64,000 bases of DNA from Muribaculaceae bacterium (lineage in GTDB: Bacteria; Bacteroidota; Bacteroidia; Bacteroidales; Muribaculaceae), in assembly GCA_017557425.1 (NCBI GenBank), contig JAFYYU010000017.1, forward strand, positions 1 through 64,000, read 5' to 3'. The first letter of the stretch is position 1; the number at the start of each line of letters is the position of its first letter. Below, piece by piece: positions 53,441-62,693 of this stretch. The notes beneath the pieces are model-generated. The model did not search any database, had not been told where the DNA came from, and saw nothing but the letters and a program-made list of their open reading frames with translations. The translations under genes and the position numbers were made by a program.

Positions 53441-55036
53441 ATGATTAATCCCAGTGAAATATCCGATATACTGAAACAGCAGCTCGTCGAGGACATCGCC
53501 AAGCGGCAGGTAGCCTTTGAGGAAGAAGGCACCGTGCTCGAGGTGGGCGACGGCGTGGCTCACGCCTACGGCCTGCACAATGTCGAGGCCAATGAACTCG
53601 TACGGTTCGAAAACGGCGTGACCGGCGTGGCCATGAACCTCGAGGAGAGCGACGTGGGCATCATCCTACTCGATGAGGTGGACACCGTGACCGAGAACAT
53701 GAAGGTTCGACGCACCGGTGAAATCGCATCGATCGAGGTGGGTGAAGGACTGCTGGGCCGCGTAATCAACGTCCTGGCCAAGCCCATCGACGGCAAGGGA
53801 CCCATCGAGGGTGACAAGCTGCGCCTGCCTCTGGAGCGCAAGGCGCCTGGCGTCATTTTCCGTCAGCCGGTGAACCAACCGTTGCAGACGGGTCTCAAGG
53901 CCATTGACTCGATGATTCCCATCGGCCGCGGCCAGCGTGAGCTCATCATCGGTGACCGCCAGATCGGCAAGACCGCCATCGCCGTGGACACCATCATCAA
54001 CCAGCGTGAGGGATACGAGACGGGCAAACCCGTTTACTGCATCTACGTTGCCATCGGCCAGAAAGCCTCGACCGTGGCAGCCCTTGTCAACAAGCTCGAG
54101 GAGAGCGGCGCCCTGCCCTACACCATCGTTGTGGCCGCCACGGCAGCCGACTCGGCATCGATGCGCTATTATGCCCCCTTTGCGGGTGCTGCCATCGGCG
54201 AGTACTTCCGCGACACCGGCCGTGACGCACTTGTTATCTATGACGACCTTTCAAAGCACGCTGTCGCCTACCGCGAGATCTCGCTGATTCTCAAGCGCCC
54301 CTCGGGCCGTGAGGCTTATCCCGGCGATATCTTCTACCTGCACAGCCGCCTGCTGGAACGTGCCGCCAAGATTAACGAGAACCAGGATGTGGCCAGCGTG
54401 ATGAACGACCTGCCCGAGCCGCTCAAGCCCATTGTCAAGGGCGGTGGCTCATTGACGGCGCTTCCCATCATCGAGACGCAGGCCGGCGACGTGAGCGCCT
54501 ATATCCCCACCAACGTGATTTCGATTACCGACGGTCAGATTTATCTGGAGTCGGCCCTGTTCAACTCGGGAATCCGTCCTGCGGTGAACGTGGGTATCTC
54601 GGTATCGCGTGTTGGTGGTAACGCCCAGATCAAGTGCATGAAGAAGGTGGCAGGTACACTCAAGATTGCCCAGGCACAGTACCGTGAACTCGAAGCCTTC
54701 ACCAAGTTTGGCGGTGACATCGACCCCGTTACCGCGCGCACCATCGACACGGGCCGGAAGAACGAGCGTCTGCTTGTGCAGCCGCAGTACACACCCATGA
54801 AGGTCGAGGAGCAGGTTGCCATCATCTACTGCGGTGTGAACGGCCTGTTGCGCGACGTGCCTCTTGACAAGGTAGCCGAGTTTGAAAAACTGTTTATCAA
54901 TTACCTGCGCGGCAAGCACCAGAGCGATGTGCTCGACGTGCTGCGCACCGGCAAAATCGATGATGACATCATGTCCAAACTCAAGGATGCCGCTGCCGAG
55001 GTCGCTGCTAAATATGTTGAAGCTCCTGCCAGTTAA
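53441..55036 (+). CDS. atpA: F-type ATP synthase subunit alpha
   Basis: The 531-residue noncatalytic nucleotide-binding subunit of F1 has Walker [11 protein letters not shown] and the strand [19 protein letters not shown]. The C-terminal part shows the conserved Arg region [23 protein letters not shown]. It alternates with beta in the F1 hexamer. Confidence 0.98.
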   Translation: MINPSEISDILKQQLVEDIAKRQVAFEEEGTVLEVGDGVAHAYGLHNVEANELVRFENGVTGVAMNLEESDVGIILLDEVDTVTENMKVRRTGEIASIEVGEGLLGRVINVLAKPIDGKGPIEGDKLRLPLERKAPGVIFRQPVNQPLQTGLKAIDSMIPIGRGQRELIIGDRQIGKTAIAVDTIINQREGYETGKPVYCIYVAIGQKASTVAALVNKLEESGALPYTIVVAATAADSASMRYYAPFAGAAIGEYFRDTGRDALVIYDDLSKHAVAYREISLILKRPSGREAYPGDIFYLHSRLLERAAKINENQDVASVMNDLPEPLKPIVKGGGSLTALPIIETQAGDVSAYIPTNVISITDGQIYLESALFNSGIRPAVNVGISVSRVGGNAQIKCMKKVAGTLKIAQAQYRELEAFTKFGGDIDPVTARTIDTGRKNERLLVQPQYTPMKVEEQVAIIYCGVNGLLRDVPLDKVAEFEKLFINYLRGKHQSDVLDVLRTGKIDDDIMSKLKDAAAEVAAKYVEAPAS

Positions 55037-55058
55037 TCCTACAATCTAAGTTCGCAAG

Positions 55059-55943
55059 ATGTCAACATTAAGAGAACTCAAGACGCGAATAGGTTCAGTA
55101 GCCTCCACGCAGAAGACGACGAGCGCCATGAAGATGATCAGCTCGTCCAAGATGCGCAAGGCTACCGGCCAGTTGCAGCGCTTGTCCCCTTACCGCCACA
55201 TGGTGCAGCATGTCATCAGCCACCTGCTTGTCACCGACCAGCAATTTGACTCGCCGCTCATCGTCGATCGCGATGTACAGCGTGTGGCGCTGGTGGTGTT
55301 CGGCAGCGATGACGGACTGTGCGGCGGCTTCAACGTCAACATCTTCAAGCAGTTGCTTGGCACTATCACCGAGGTTCGCAAGGAATACGGCGCCCAAGTG
55401 GGCATCACCGTCATACCTGTGGGCAAAAAGATGACCAAAGCGGTCCAGAAGATTGCCGGCAAAGACATCCAGATGGAGCGCGTCGCCCTGAACACCCGCA
55501 GTGACAGCGAGGACCTTTACGCCTTCACCGATTTGATGAAGACCCGCTTCCTGGAGCACACGTTTGACCGCGTGGAGATGCTGTACATGCACTTTATCTC
55601 GACCGGTAAGCAGGTGTTTACCCGCGAACAGCTGCTGCCGGTGAGCTACCAGGGCCTGGCTGACAATGTTGACCCGCGTGCCGCCAACAGCCCCTGCCTG
55701 TTTGAGCCCGACGCCAACACCATCTTCAACACCGTGCTGCCGCTGCACATCAAGTCAATGCTCCAGGATGTGTTCATCCAGAGCACAGCCAGTGAGCAGA
55801 GCGCACGCGTGATGGCGATGCAGGCAGCGAGCGACAACGCCAAGGAATTGCTCGACGAGCTGCAACTGGAGTACAACAAACTGCGTCAGCAGGGCATCAC
55901 CACCGAGCTGCTCGACATCCTGGGTGGCCAGGTGGAACGTTGA
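55059..55943 (+). CDS. atpG: F-type ATP synthase subunit gamma
   Basis: The 294-residue rotor shaft subunit has the N-terminal helix LRELKTRIGSVASTQKTT and the C-terminal SARVMAMQAASDNAKELL, both conserved. It is the last atp gene. nuoI follows after 36 bases without a terminator, so transcription should pass on. Confidence 0.97.
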   Translation: MSTLRELKTRIGSVASTQKTTSAMKMISSSKMRKATGQLQRLSPYRHMVQHVISHLLVTDQQFDSPLIVDRDVQRVALVVFGSDDGLCGGFNVNIFKQLLGTITEVRKEYGAQVGITVIPVGKKMTKAVQKIAGKDIQMERVALNTRSDSEDLYAFTDLMKTRFLEHTFDRVEMLYMHFISTGKQVFTREQLLPVSYQGLADNVDPRAANSPCLFEPDANTIFNTVLPLHIKSMLQDVFIQSTASEQSARVMAMQAASDNAKELLDELQLEYNKLRQQGITTELLDILGGQVER

Positions 55944-55979
55944 CGCTAAATGTAAAGAAAACAAGAAAAGACTAAGAAT

Positions 55980-56543
55980 ATGAGCATTAAGGAGTATTTC
56001 GTCTCAATCTTTAAAGGCTTTTACAGCCTGATCAAGGGCATGGAGGTTACCGGCAAGGAACTGGTGACCCCCAAGGTGACCGAGCAGTATCCCGAGAACC
56101 GCGCCACGCTGGAAATTCCCGAGCGGTTCAGGGCCACGCTGGAACTCATCTACGATGACAACGGCACCCACAAGTGCATTGCTTGTGGCAGCTGCGAGCG
56201 TAATTGCCCCAACCAAACTATCAGCATCACCAAGCGCATGGTGGACTTGCCCGACGGCAAGAAGAAAATGAAGCTCGACAAGTACACGTATGACTTGGGC
56301 AGCTGCACCTTCTGCGGTCTGTGTGTTCAGGTATGTCCCACCAATGCCATCAGGTTCAGCAACGACTTTGAGCAAGCGGTATTCACTCGCGAGAAGCTTG
56401 TCAAGCAGCTTAACTACCTGCCCGAGAAGGACGAGCCCGCTCCTTCACCCGCCGTCAAGCCCGCGGCCCCAGCGCTCGAGAAGCCTGCTGCCGCCCCTGC
56501 CGCTGACGAGACCAAACAAGAAACTAAAGAAAATAAGGAATAA
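55980..56543 (+). CDS. nuoI: NADH-quinone oxidoreductase subunit I
   Basis: The 187-residue ferredoxin-like subunit carries two [4Fe-4S] clusters, with ligand runs CIACGSCERNCPN and CTFCGLCVQVCPTNAI. These pass electrons to NuoB. The last 45 residues are rich in Ala, Pro, Lys and Glu, a tail longer than in E. coli. In a complex without NuoEFG this subunit is the likely entry point for electrons. It shares one base with nuoJ. Confidence 0.96.
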   Translation: MSIKEYFVSIFKGFYSLIKGMEVTGKELVTPKVTEQYPENRATLEIPERFRATLELIYDDNGTHKCIACGSCERNCPNQTISITKRMVDLPDGKKKMKLDKYTYDLGSCTFCGLCVQVCPTNAIRFSNDFEQAVFTREKLVKQLNYLPEKDEPAPSPAVKPAAPALEKPAAAPAADETKQETKENKE

Positions 56544-57058
56544 TGGAATCAGTAGGTAACATCATTTTGTATTTTATCGTTGCGATCGCCATCATCGTCT
56601 TCTCGGTGCTGACGGTTACCACGCGCAAGATTTTGCGCTCCGCAACCTATCTGCTGTTTGTGCTGTTTGCCACAGCCATCATCTACTTCCAGATGGACTA
56701 TCAGTTCCTGGGAGCGGTACAGATCGCCGTGTATGCCGGCGGCATTCTGGTGCTGTTTGTGTTTGCCATCATGCTGACACAGCAGCCCGGGAAGAGTGCC
56801 GAGGCCTTGGCTACGCATCGCCGCTGGCTGGGACTGACGGCAGCGCTGGCAGGAGTCGCCGTGTGCGGCTATGCCCTGTTCAGCTATGCCGGCTTTGGAG
56901 GCAGGCTGCTCAGCAGCGGGGTGGACGTCAATATGGAGAAGATAGGCCAGTTCTTGTTGAGTACCGACAAGTTCGGCTATCTGTTGCCTTTTGAGGCCAT
57001 CAGTGTGTTGTTATTGGCTTGTATCATTGGAGGTGTGGTTATTGCCCGTCGCCGCTAA
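56543..57058 (+). CDS. nuoJ: NADH-quinone oxidoreductase subunit J
   Basis: This 171-residue membrane subunit has five helices, with the conserved ATYLLFVLFATAIIYF and QIAVYAGGILVLFVFAIML, the pi-bulge region of helix 3. It works with NuoA, NuoK and NuoH at the base of the membrane arm. The start codon overlaps the nuoI stop (TAATG). Confidence 0.95.
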   Translation: MESVGNIILYFIVAIAIIVFSVLTVTTRKILRSATYLLFVLFATAIIYFQMDYQFLGAVQIAVYAGGILVLFVFAIMLTQQPGKSAEALATHRRWLGLTAALAGVAVCGYALFSYAGFGGRLLSSGVDVNMEKIGQFLLSTDKFGYLLPFEAISVLLLACIIGGVVIARRR

Positions 57059-57070
57059 ACATTGAAGATT

Positions 57071-57382
57071 ATGGATTTGACACTGTTTATGTATCTTATT
57101 CCCAGCCTCATCATGTTTGGCTGCGGTGTATATGGTTTCATCACCCGCAAGAACATGATTGCGATCATGATTTCACTGGAGTTGATGCTCAACTCGGTGG
57201 ATATCAACTTTGTGGTGTTTAACCGTTACCTGTTCCCCGGTCAGATGGACGGCATGTTCTTCTCGCTGTTCGCGATAGCCATCGCGGCTGCCGAGACGGC
57301 GCTTGCCCTTGCCATCATCATCAATGTGTTCCGCATTGCCAAGAACGTGGACATCAACCAAATCACTAAACTGAAATTCTAA
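57071..57382 (+). CDS. nuoK: NADH-quinone oxidoreductase subunit K
   Basis: The 103-residue subunit has three helices with the conserved GVYGFITRKNMIAIMISLELMLN region and a second acidic site in AIAAAETALALAIII, both important for proton transfer. I chose ATG 57071; a TTG three codons up is possible. It is five bases from nuoL. Confidence 0.96.
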   Translation: MDLTLFMYLIPSLIMFGCGVYGFITRKNMIAIMISLELMLNSVDINFVVFNRYLFPGQMDGMFFSLFAIAIAAAETALALAIIINVFRIAKNVDINQITKLKF

Positions 57383-57387
57383 CGATT

Positions 57388-59385
57388 ATGCCATTAAGTT
57401 TAGCAATAGTAGTTGTAGCATTACCCCTGCTGATGTTCCTGTTCCTGGGACTCGTCGGGGTGAAAATGGGTAGAAAAATCACGGGTGTGATTGGCGTGCT
57501 GGCGATGCTCGTCGATACCGTCCTTGCCTATGGCGTGGCGCTGACCTATTTCTTCGGCAGCGGTCAAGGCCAAGTGGTGGACGGAGTGCGTCAAGCCGTT
57601 GTTGTTGCCAATCCCGCCTGGTTGTCATTCACCGACACGCTGGTGGTGCGGATGGGTGTCCTGGTTGACCCCATCGCCGCGATGATGCTTGTGGTCATCA
57701 CCACGGTATCGCTGATGGTGCACCTTTACAGCCTCGGGTACATGAGCGACCATGACGGCAACGCTGAGAAGGGATTCCAGCGTTATTATGCCTTCCTGGC
57801 GCTGTTCACGTTCTCGATGCTGGGTCTGGTGGTTGCCACCAACATTTTCCAGATTTTCGTCTTCTTTGAGATGGTGGGTCTGTCATCCTACCTGCTCATT
57901 GGTTTCTATTATTCGACGCCTGCCGCCAACCATGCCAACAAGAAGGCCTTTATCGTGACCCGTCTGGCCGACCTGTTCTTCCTGTTGGGTATCATGATAT
58001 TGAGCTATTACACTGGCACCTTCGACTTCGACAAGCTGGTCTTCGGGCCCACGATGTCTGGTAGCCTGGAAACGGCCCAGAGCGCCATCAGCACTGCCGG
58101 AGGCGCTACCTTCATGGGCTGCTCGGTGATGGCATGGGCGCTGACCTTCATCTTCATCGGCGGTGCCGGTAAGAGTGCGATGTACCCGTTGCACATCTGG
58201 CTGCCCGATGCCATGGAGGGCCCGACGCCCGTCTCGGCGTTGATCCATGCCGCTACGATGGTTGTTGCCGGTGTATTCCTGGTAGCAAGGCTGTTCCCGC
58301 TGTATGTACTCGTTCAGGGTGCAATGAACATCATCCTGGTTGTTGGCGCGTTCACGGCATTCTATGCCGCCGCCATCGCTTGCACCCAGAGCGATATCAA
58401 ACGTGCGCTGGCCTTCTCGACCATCTCGCAGATCGCCTTCATGATGACTTCATTGGCTGTATCGTCTAACCAGAACGCTCTCATTGAGATTCATGAGGGT
58501 TACGGCCTGGGCTACATGGCGTCGATGTTCCACCTGTTCACCCACGCTATGTTCAAGGCGTTGCTCTTCCTGTGCGCCGGTGCCATCATCCACGCTGTTC
58601 ACAGCAATGAGAACAGCAAGATGCACGGCCTGCACAAGTACATGCCCATCACCAGCATCTGCTTCTTCATCGGCTGTCTGGCGATTGCCGGTATTCCCCC
58701 GTTCGCCGGTTTCTGGAGTAAGGACGAAATCCTTGTCGCCGCTTACCAGCGCGGCCTGGGTTGGGGCATCTGGATGTCGATGGTGGCCGGTATGACCGCC
58801 TTCTACATGTTCCGCATCTATTACCTCATCTTCTTCTGGAAGAAACATGAGGTACACGACGAACATCACAAGCCCAAGGACCAGCCCTGGACGATGACGC
58901 TGCCGTTGATCATCCTGGCTGCCATCTCGTGTGTTGCGGGCTTCGTTCCCTTCCACGACCTGGTTACCTGGGACGGCAAGGCGCTGCACACTGCCCTCGA
59001 CATGAAAGTGGCTGGCACGAGCGTCGTCATCGCTTTGTTGGGCATTGCCCTGGCCACAGTGATGTACTACAAGGAGAACAAGTTGCCCGAACGCATGGCC
59101 AATGCGATGCGTGGCCTCTGGACGGCCAGCTACAAGCGCTTCTACATGGACGAGCTCTACCAGTTCATCACCCACAAGGTGATTTTCCAGGGCATCTGTG
59201 TGCCCATTGCCTGGTTTGACCGCCACATCATCGACGGTTTTATGAACCTGATGGCCGATGCGACCAACTCGCTGTCATTCGGCATCCGTCGCATGCAGTC
59301 GGGCAGCATCCAGGCCTATGTGTATGTGTATCTGCTGGGAGCCCTGCTGCTTGGCGTAATCACCATGATATGTGTAATCTTCTAA
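57388..59385 (+). CDS. nuoL: NADH-quinone oxidoreductase subunit L
   Basis: This 665-residue antiporter-like subunit is at the far end of the membrane arm. It shows FFEMVGLSSYLLIG with the key Glu, GAGKSAMYPLHIWLPDAMEGPTP with the key Lys, and HAATMVVAGVFL. A long C-terminal amphipathic region and final membrane helix fit the lateral arm typical of NuoL. Confidence 0.97.
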   Translation: MPLSLAIVVVALPLLMFLFLGLVGVKMGRKITGVIGVLAMLVDTVLAYGVALTYFFGSGQGQVVDGVRQAVVVANPAWLSFTDTLVVRMGVLVDPIAAMMLVVITTVSLMVHLYSLGYMSDHDGNAEKGFQRYYAFLALFTFSMLGLVVATNIFQIFVFFEMVGLSSYLLIGFYYSTPAANHANKKAFIVTRLADLFFLLGIMILSYYTGTFDFDKLVFGPTMSGSLETAQSAISTAGGATFMGCSVMAWALTFIFIGGAGKSAMYPLHIWLPDAMEGPTPVSALIHAATMVVAGVFLVARLFPLYVLVQGAMNIILVVGAFTAFYAAAIACTQSDIKRALAFSTISQIAFMMTSLAVSSNQNALIEIHEGYGLGYMASMFHLFTHAMFKALLFLCAGAIIHAVHSNENSKMHGLHKYMPITSICFFIGCLAIAGIPPFAGFWSKDEILVAAYQRGLGWGIWMSMVAGMTAFYMFRIYYLIFFWKKHEVHDEHHKPKDQPWTMTLPLIILAAISCVAGFVPFHDLVTWDGKALHTALDMKVAGTSVVIALLGIALATVMYYKENKLPERMANAMRGLWTASYKRFYMDELYQFITHKVIFQGICVPIAWFDRHIIDGFMNLMADATNSLSFGIRRMQSGSIQAYVYVYLLGALLLGVITMICVIF

Positions 59386-59419
59386 CCAACGGTCTAACAA
59401 AATAGAAAGGATATATCAA

Positions 59420-60952
59420 ATGGAACTTTTCAATAATATACTGATTTACTTTGTGATCGTGCCTCTGCTGACGCTTGGAGGCCTGGCTCTTTGCCGCAAC
59501 CGCGGCATCAAGGCCATCAGGACCGTTGCAGTCATCGGCGCCAGCGTGCTGATGGTACTGGCCATCTGGTTGGTGAGCATCTTCTTGAGCGCTCGTGCCG
59601 GTGGAGACACCAGTGAGATGATCCTGCGCAGCGACGTGCTGTGGTATGCCCCGTTCAATGTCCACCTGGCATTGGGCGTGGACGGCGTGAGCGTCGTGAT
59701 GATATTACTGTCGGCATTCATTGTGTTCGCCGGTGTGTTCGCCTCGTGGAAGATGAACCCGCTACCCAAGCAGTTCTTCATGTGGTTCTTCCTGTTGTCC
59801 ACGGGTGTGTTCGGCTTCTTCATCTCGATCGACCTGTTCACGATGTTCATGTTCTATGAGGTCGCTCTGATTCCCATGTACCTGCTGATTGGCGTGTGGG
59901 GCAGCGGCAACAAGAACTACAGCGCGATGAAACTGACCCTGATGCTGATGGGTGGCTCAGCCTTCCTGATGCTCGGCCTGATCGGTATCTATTTCCACTC
60001 GGCTCCCGAGGGTCAGCCGCTGACGATGAACATTCTGGACATCGCCCATAACAATGCCATCCCGCACAGCTGGCAATACCTGCTGTTCCCGCTGACGTTT
60101 GTCGGCTTTGGCGTGCTGGGTGCCATGTTCCCGTTCCACACATGGTCTCCCGACGGTCATGCCTCGGCGCCCACGGCGGTGTCGATGCTCCACGCCGGTG
60201 TACTGATGAAGCTTGGTGGTTACGGCTGCTTCCGCATCGCCATCTACCTGATGCCTTTCGCAGCCAACCAATTGGCATGGATTTTCCTGCTGCTGACGGG
60301 CTTCAGCATCGTCTATGGTGCGTTGAGCGCCTGTGTGCAGACCGACCTCAAGTACATCAACGCTTACTCGTCGGTTAGTCACTGCGGTATGGTGCTGTTT
60401 GCCATCCTGATGTTCAACACCACTGCGATGACCGGTGCCGTGCTTCAGATGCTCTCTCACGGTCTGATGACGGCCCTGTTCTTTGCCCTCATCGGTATGA
60501 TCTATGGCCGCACCCACACGCGTGACATCCGTGACATGGGCGGTATGATGCACATCATGCCTTACTTGGGCGTGGGATATGTGATTGCCGGTCTGGCATC
60601 GTTGGGTCTGCCGTTCCTGAGCGGTTTTGCTGCCGAGATGACCATTTTCATGGGCTCGTTCCAGCACACCGACCTGTTCCACCGCGTACTCACCATCATG
60701 GCGACCACCTCGATTGTGGTGACAGCGGTTTACATCCTGCGCGTTGTCGCCAAGCTGCTCTTTGGCGAGGTACAGGATGAGCACCACCGCTCGCTGACCG
60801 ATGCCACCTGGGAGGAGCGCCTCTCGACTGCCACACTGATTCTTGCCGTGGCTGCCATCGGTTGCTTCCCCAACTTCTTTATTAACATCATCAGCAGCAG
60901 TTTTGACCCCGTCGTTAAGGCGTTGCAGGCTGCTCTGCCCAATGTGTTGTGA
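59420..60952 (+). CDS. nuoM: NADH-quinone oxidoreductase subunit M
   Basis: The 510-residue antiporter-like subunit has the key Glu in FMFYEVALIPMYLLIG, FPFHTWSPDGHASAPTAVSM and the histidine-rich region typical of NuoM. It provides one of the proton paths in the membrane arm. Confidence 0.97.
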   Translation: MELFNNILIYFVIVPLLTLGGLALCRNRGIKAIRTVAVIGASVLMVLAIWLVSIFLSARAGGDTSEMILRSDVLWYAPFNVHLALGVDGVSVVMILLSAFIVFAGVFASWKMNPLPKQFFMWFFLLSTGVFGFFISIDLFTMFMFYEVALIPMYLLIGVWGSGNKNYSAMKLTLMLMGGSAFLMLGLIGIYFHSAPEGQPLTMNILDIAHNNAIPHSWQYLLFPLTFVGFGVLGAMFPFHTWSPDGHASAPTAVSMLHAGVLMKLGGYGCFRIAIYLMPFAANQLAWIFLLLTGFSIVYGALSACVQTDLKYINAYSSVSHCGMVLFAILMFNTTAMTGAVLQMLSHGLMTALFFALIGMIYGRTHTRDIRDMGGMMHIMPYLGVGYVIAGLASLGLPFLSGFAAEMTIFMGSFQHTDLFHRVLTIMATTSIVVTAVYILRVVAKLLFGEVQDEHHRSLTDATWEERLSTATLILAVAAIGCFPNFFINIISSSFDPVVKALQAALPNVL

Positions 60953-60990
60953 TGAAAGTGTTTAACCTGATAAAAATTGCATAAAAAGAT

Positions 60991-62460
60991 ATGATGGATT
61001 ATTCACAGTTCTTATTGATGCCGCAGGAGATAGGCCTGTTGCTGGTTTTCCTGCTAGTTTTCATCTATGACACTTTCATGCCAGAGCGCTCACAGCGTTA
61101 TATGCCTATTTTCTCGGTCATCATGATGGCGCTCTACACGATATACTGCTTCTGTTTTCCCGCTGGCGTGGGTGAGGCCTTCGGCGGCATGTTCGAGTCC
61201 AACGCTCCCACCTGGGTGATGAAGAACATCCTCAATGTGGGTGTCGTGCTGGTGCTCCTGCAGGCCGTGAAATGGACCAACAATGACTTCGTGAGCGTTC
61301 GCCGCGGCGAGTTCTACGAGTTGATCCTGCTGACATTGCTGGGCATGTTCCTGATGATATCGGCCCGCCACTTCCTGCTGTTCGTCATCGGTCTGGAGAC
61401 GGCGTCACTGCCCATCGCTGCCCTGGCAGCGTTTGAGAAACGCTACTATGAGTCCCACGAGGCTGCTGCGAAGTATATCTTCACCGCCATCTTCTCGTCG
61501 GCGATTTTCCTATTGGGAATCTCGTTCGTCTATGGCATGAGTGGCTCATTGTACTTCAAGGATATCGCCACCACGCTCATCGGCAACCGCTCTGCACTGC
61601 TGATTGCCTCCCTGGCGTTTGTCATCGCCGGTGTGGGTTTCAAGCTGTCGCTTGTTCCCTTCCACCAGTGGACTGCCGACGTTTACCAGGGCGCACCCAC
61701 TGCTGTTACCAGCTACCTGTCGGTTATCAGCAAGGGCGCTGCGGCGTTCTCGTTCCTGGTGATTCTGGTGCAGGTGTTCGGCTCGGCCTACTCCCAGGTG
61801 TGGGAGTGGATGCTCTATGCCATCATCGTGCTCACCATCACTATCGGTAACCTGTTCGCCATCCGTCAGCGCAACCTCAAGCGCTTCCTGGCGTTCTCGT
61901 CAATCTCGCAGGCCGGTTACATCATGCTCGGCATCATCGCCGTGAACGTGATGGGCATGTCCTCGATGATTTACTATGTGCTGGTTTACATCTTCAGCAA
62001 CCTCGCCGCCTTCGGCGTGATTGCCGCTATTGAGCGTCAGACCGGCAAGGTGACGATGGACGACTACAACGGTCTGTTCAAGACCAATCCCTGGCTGGCC
62101 TTCACGATGATGCTGGCGATGTTCTCGCTGGGCGGTATTCCCCCGTTTGCAGGCTTCTTCAGCAAGTTCTTCATCTTTGTGGGCGCATGCCACCAGGGTA
62201 CGGTAGCCATCTACATCCTCGTGCTCATCGCGTTGATCAACACCATCATCTCGTTGTACTACTACCTGCTGGTGGTTAAGGCGATGTTCCTGCGCCAGGA
62301 CGATTGTGTGATTCCCACCATCAAGAGCCACTGGACCGAGCGTACAGGCCTCATCCTGTGCACGCTGGGCATCATCTTCATCGGCTTAATCAGCTGCATC
62401 TACGCTTACATTAACGGCACCGTTGACGCCATTGGCGCCATGTTTGCTGCCATTCAGTAA
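60991..62460 (+). CDS. nuoN: NADH-quinone oxidoreductase subunit N
   Basis: This 489-residue antiporter-like subunit contains FVIGLETASLPIAALAAFEK with the key Glu, and SLVPFHQWTADVYQGAPT. It is the last gene of the operon and is followed by a clear terminator. ATG 60991 and 60994 are both possible starts. Confidence 0.97.
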   Translation: MMDYSQFLLMPQEIGLLLVFLLVFIYDTFMPERSQRYMPIFSVIMMALYTIYCFCFPAGVGEAFGGMFESNAPTWVMKNILNVGVVLVLLQAVKWTNNDFVSVRRGEFYELILLTLLGMFLMISARHFLLFVIGLETASLPIAALAAFEKRYYESHEAAAKYIFTAIFSSAIFLLGISFVYGMSGSLYFKDIATTLIGNRSALLIASLAFVIAGVGFKLSLVPFHQWTADVYQGAPTAVTSYLSVISKGAAAFSFLVILVQVFGSAYSQVWEWMLYAIIVLTITIGNLFAIRQRNLKRFLAFSSISQAGYIMLGIIAVNVMGMSSMIYYVLVYIFSNLAAFGVIAAIERQTGKVTMDDYNGLFKTNPWLAFTMMLAMFSLGGIPPFAGFFSKFFIFVGACHQGTVAIYILVLIALINTIISLYYYLLVVKAMFLRQDDCVIPTIKSHWTERTGLILCTLGIIFIGLISCIYAYINGTVDAIGAMFAAIQ

Positions 62461-62526
62461 GAACCCATAGACTTCTGATATCATTTAGCATAACCAAATG
62501 TAGAATTGAGCATTCTTCAATTCATG

Positions 62527-62558
62527 GAGTATCGCGGACTACCGCGATACTCTTTTTT
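62527..62558 (+). terminator. Terminator of the nuo-atp operon
   Basis: Perfect arms GAGTATCGCGG and CCGCGATACTC around ACTA are followed by six T. It lies 66 bases past the nuoN stop and is the first strong rho-independent terminator seen after 45,244. Confidence 0.95.
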
Positions 62559-62655
62559 ATCCCCATGCCAGGCCGCTGATAATTACTACAGTCTAATTTG
62601 ACGTTAATTATTGCAAAATAATGGAATTTTTCGATGAATCTGTACATTATTTATG

Positions 62656-62663
62656 TAATTTTG
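62656..62663 (+). promoter_or_regulatory. -7 element of the alpha-2-macroglobulin-like gene
   Basis: TAATTTTG lies 30 bases before the start codon. The -33 region is T-rich but lacks an exact TTTG at the preferred distance. Confidence 0.55.
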
Positions 62664-62693
62664 GAGTTATAAAAACAAATCAAAACCACTATT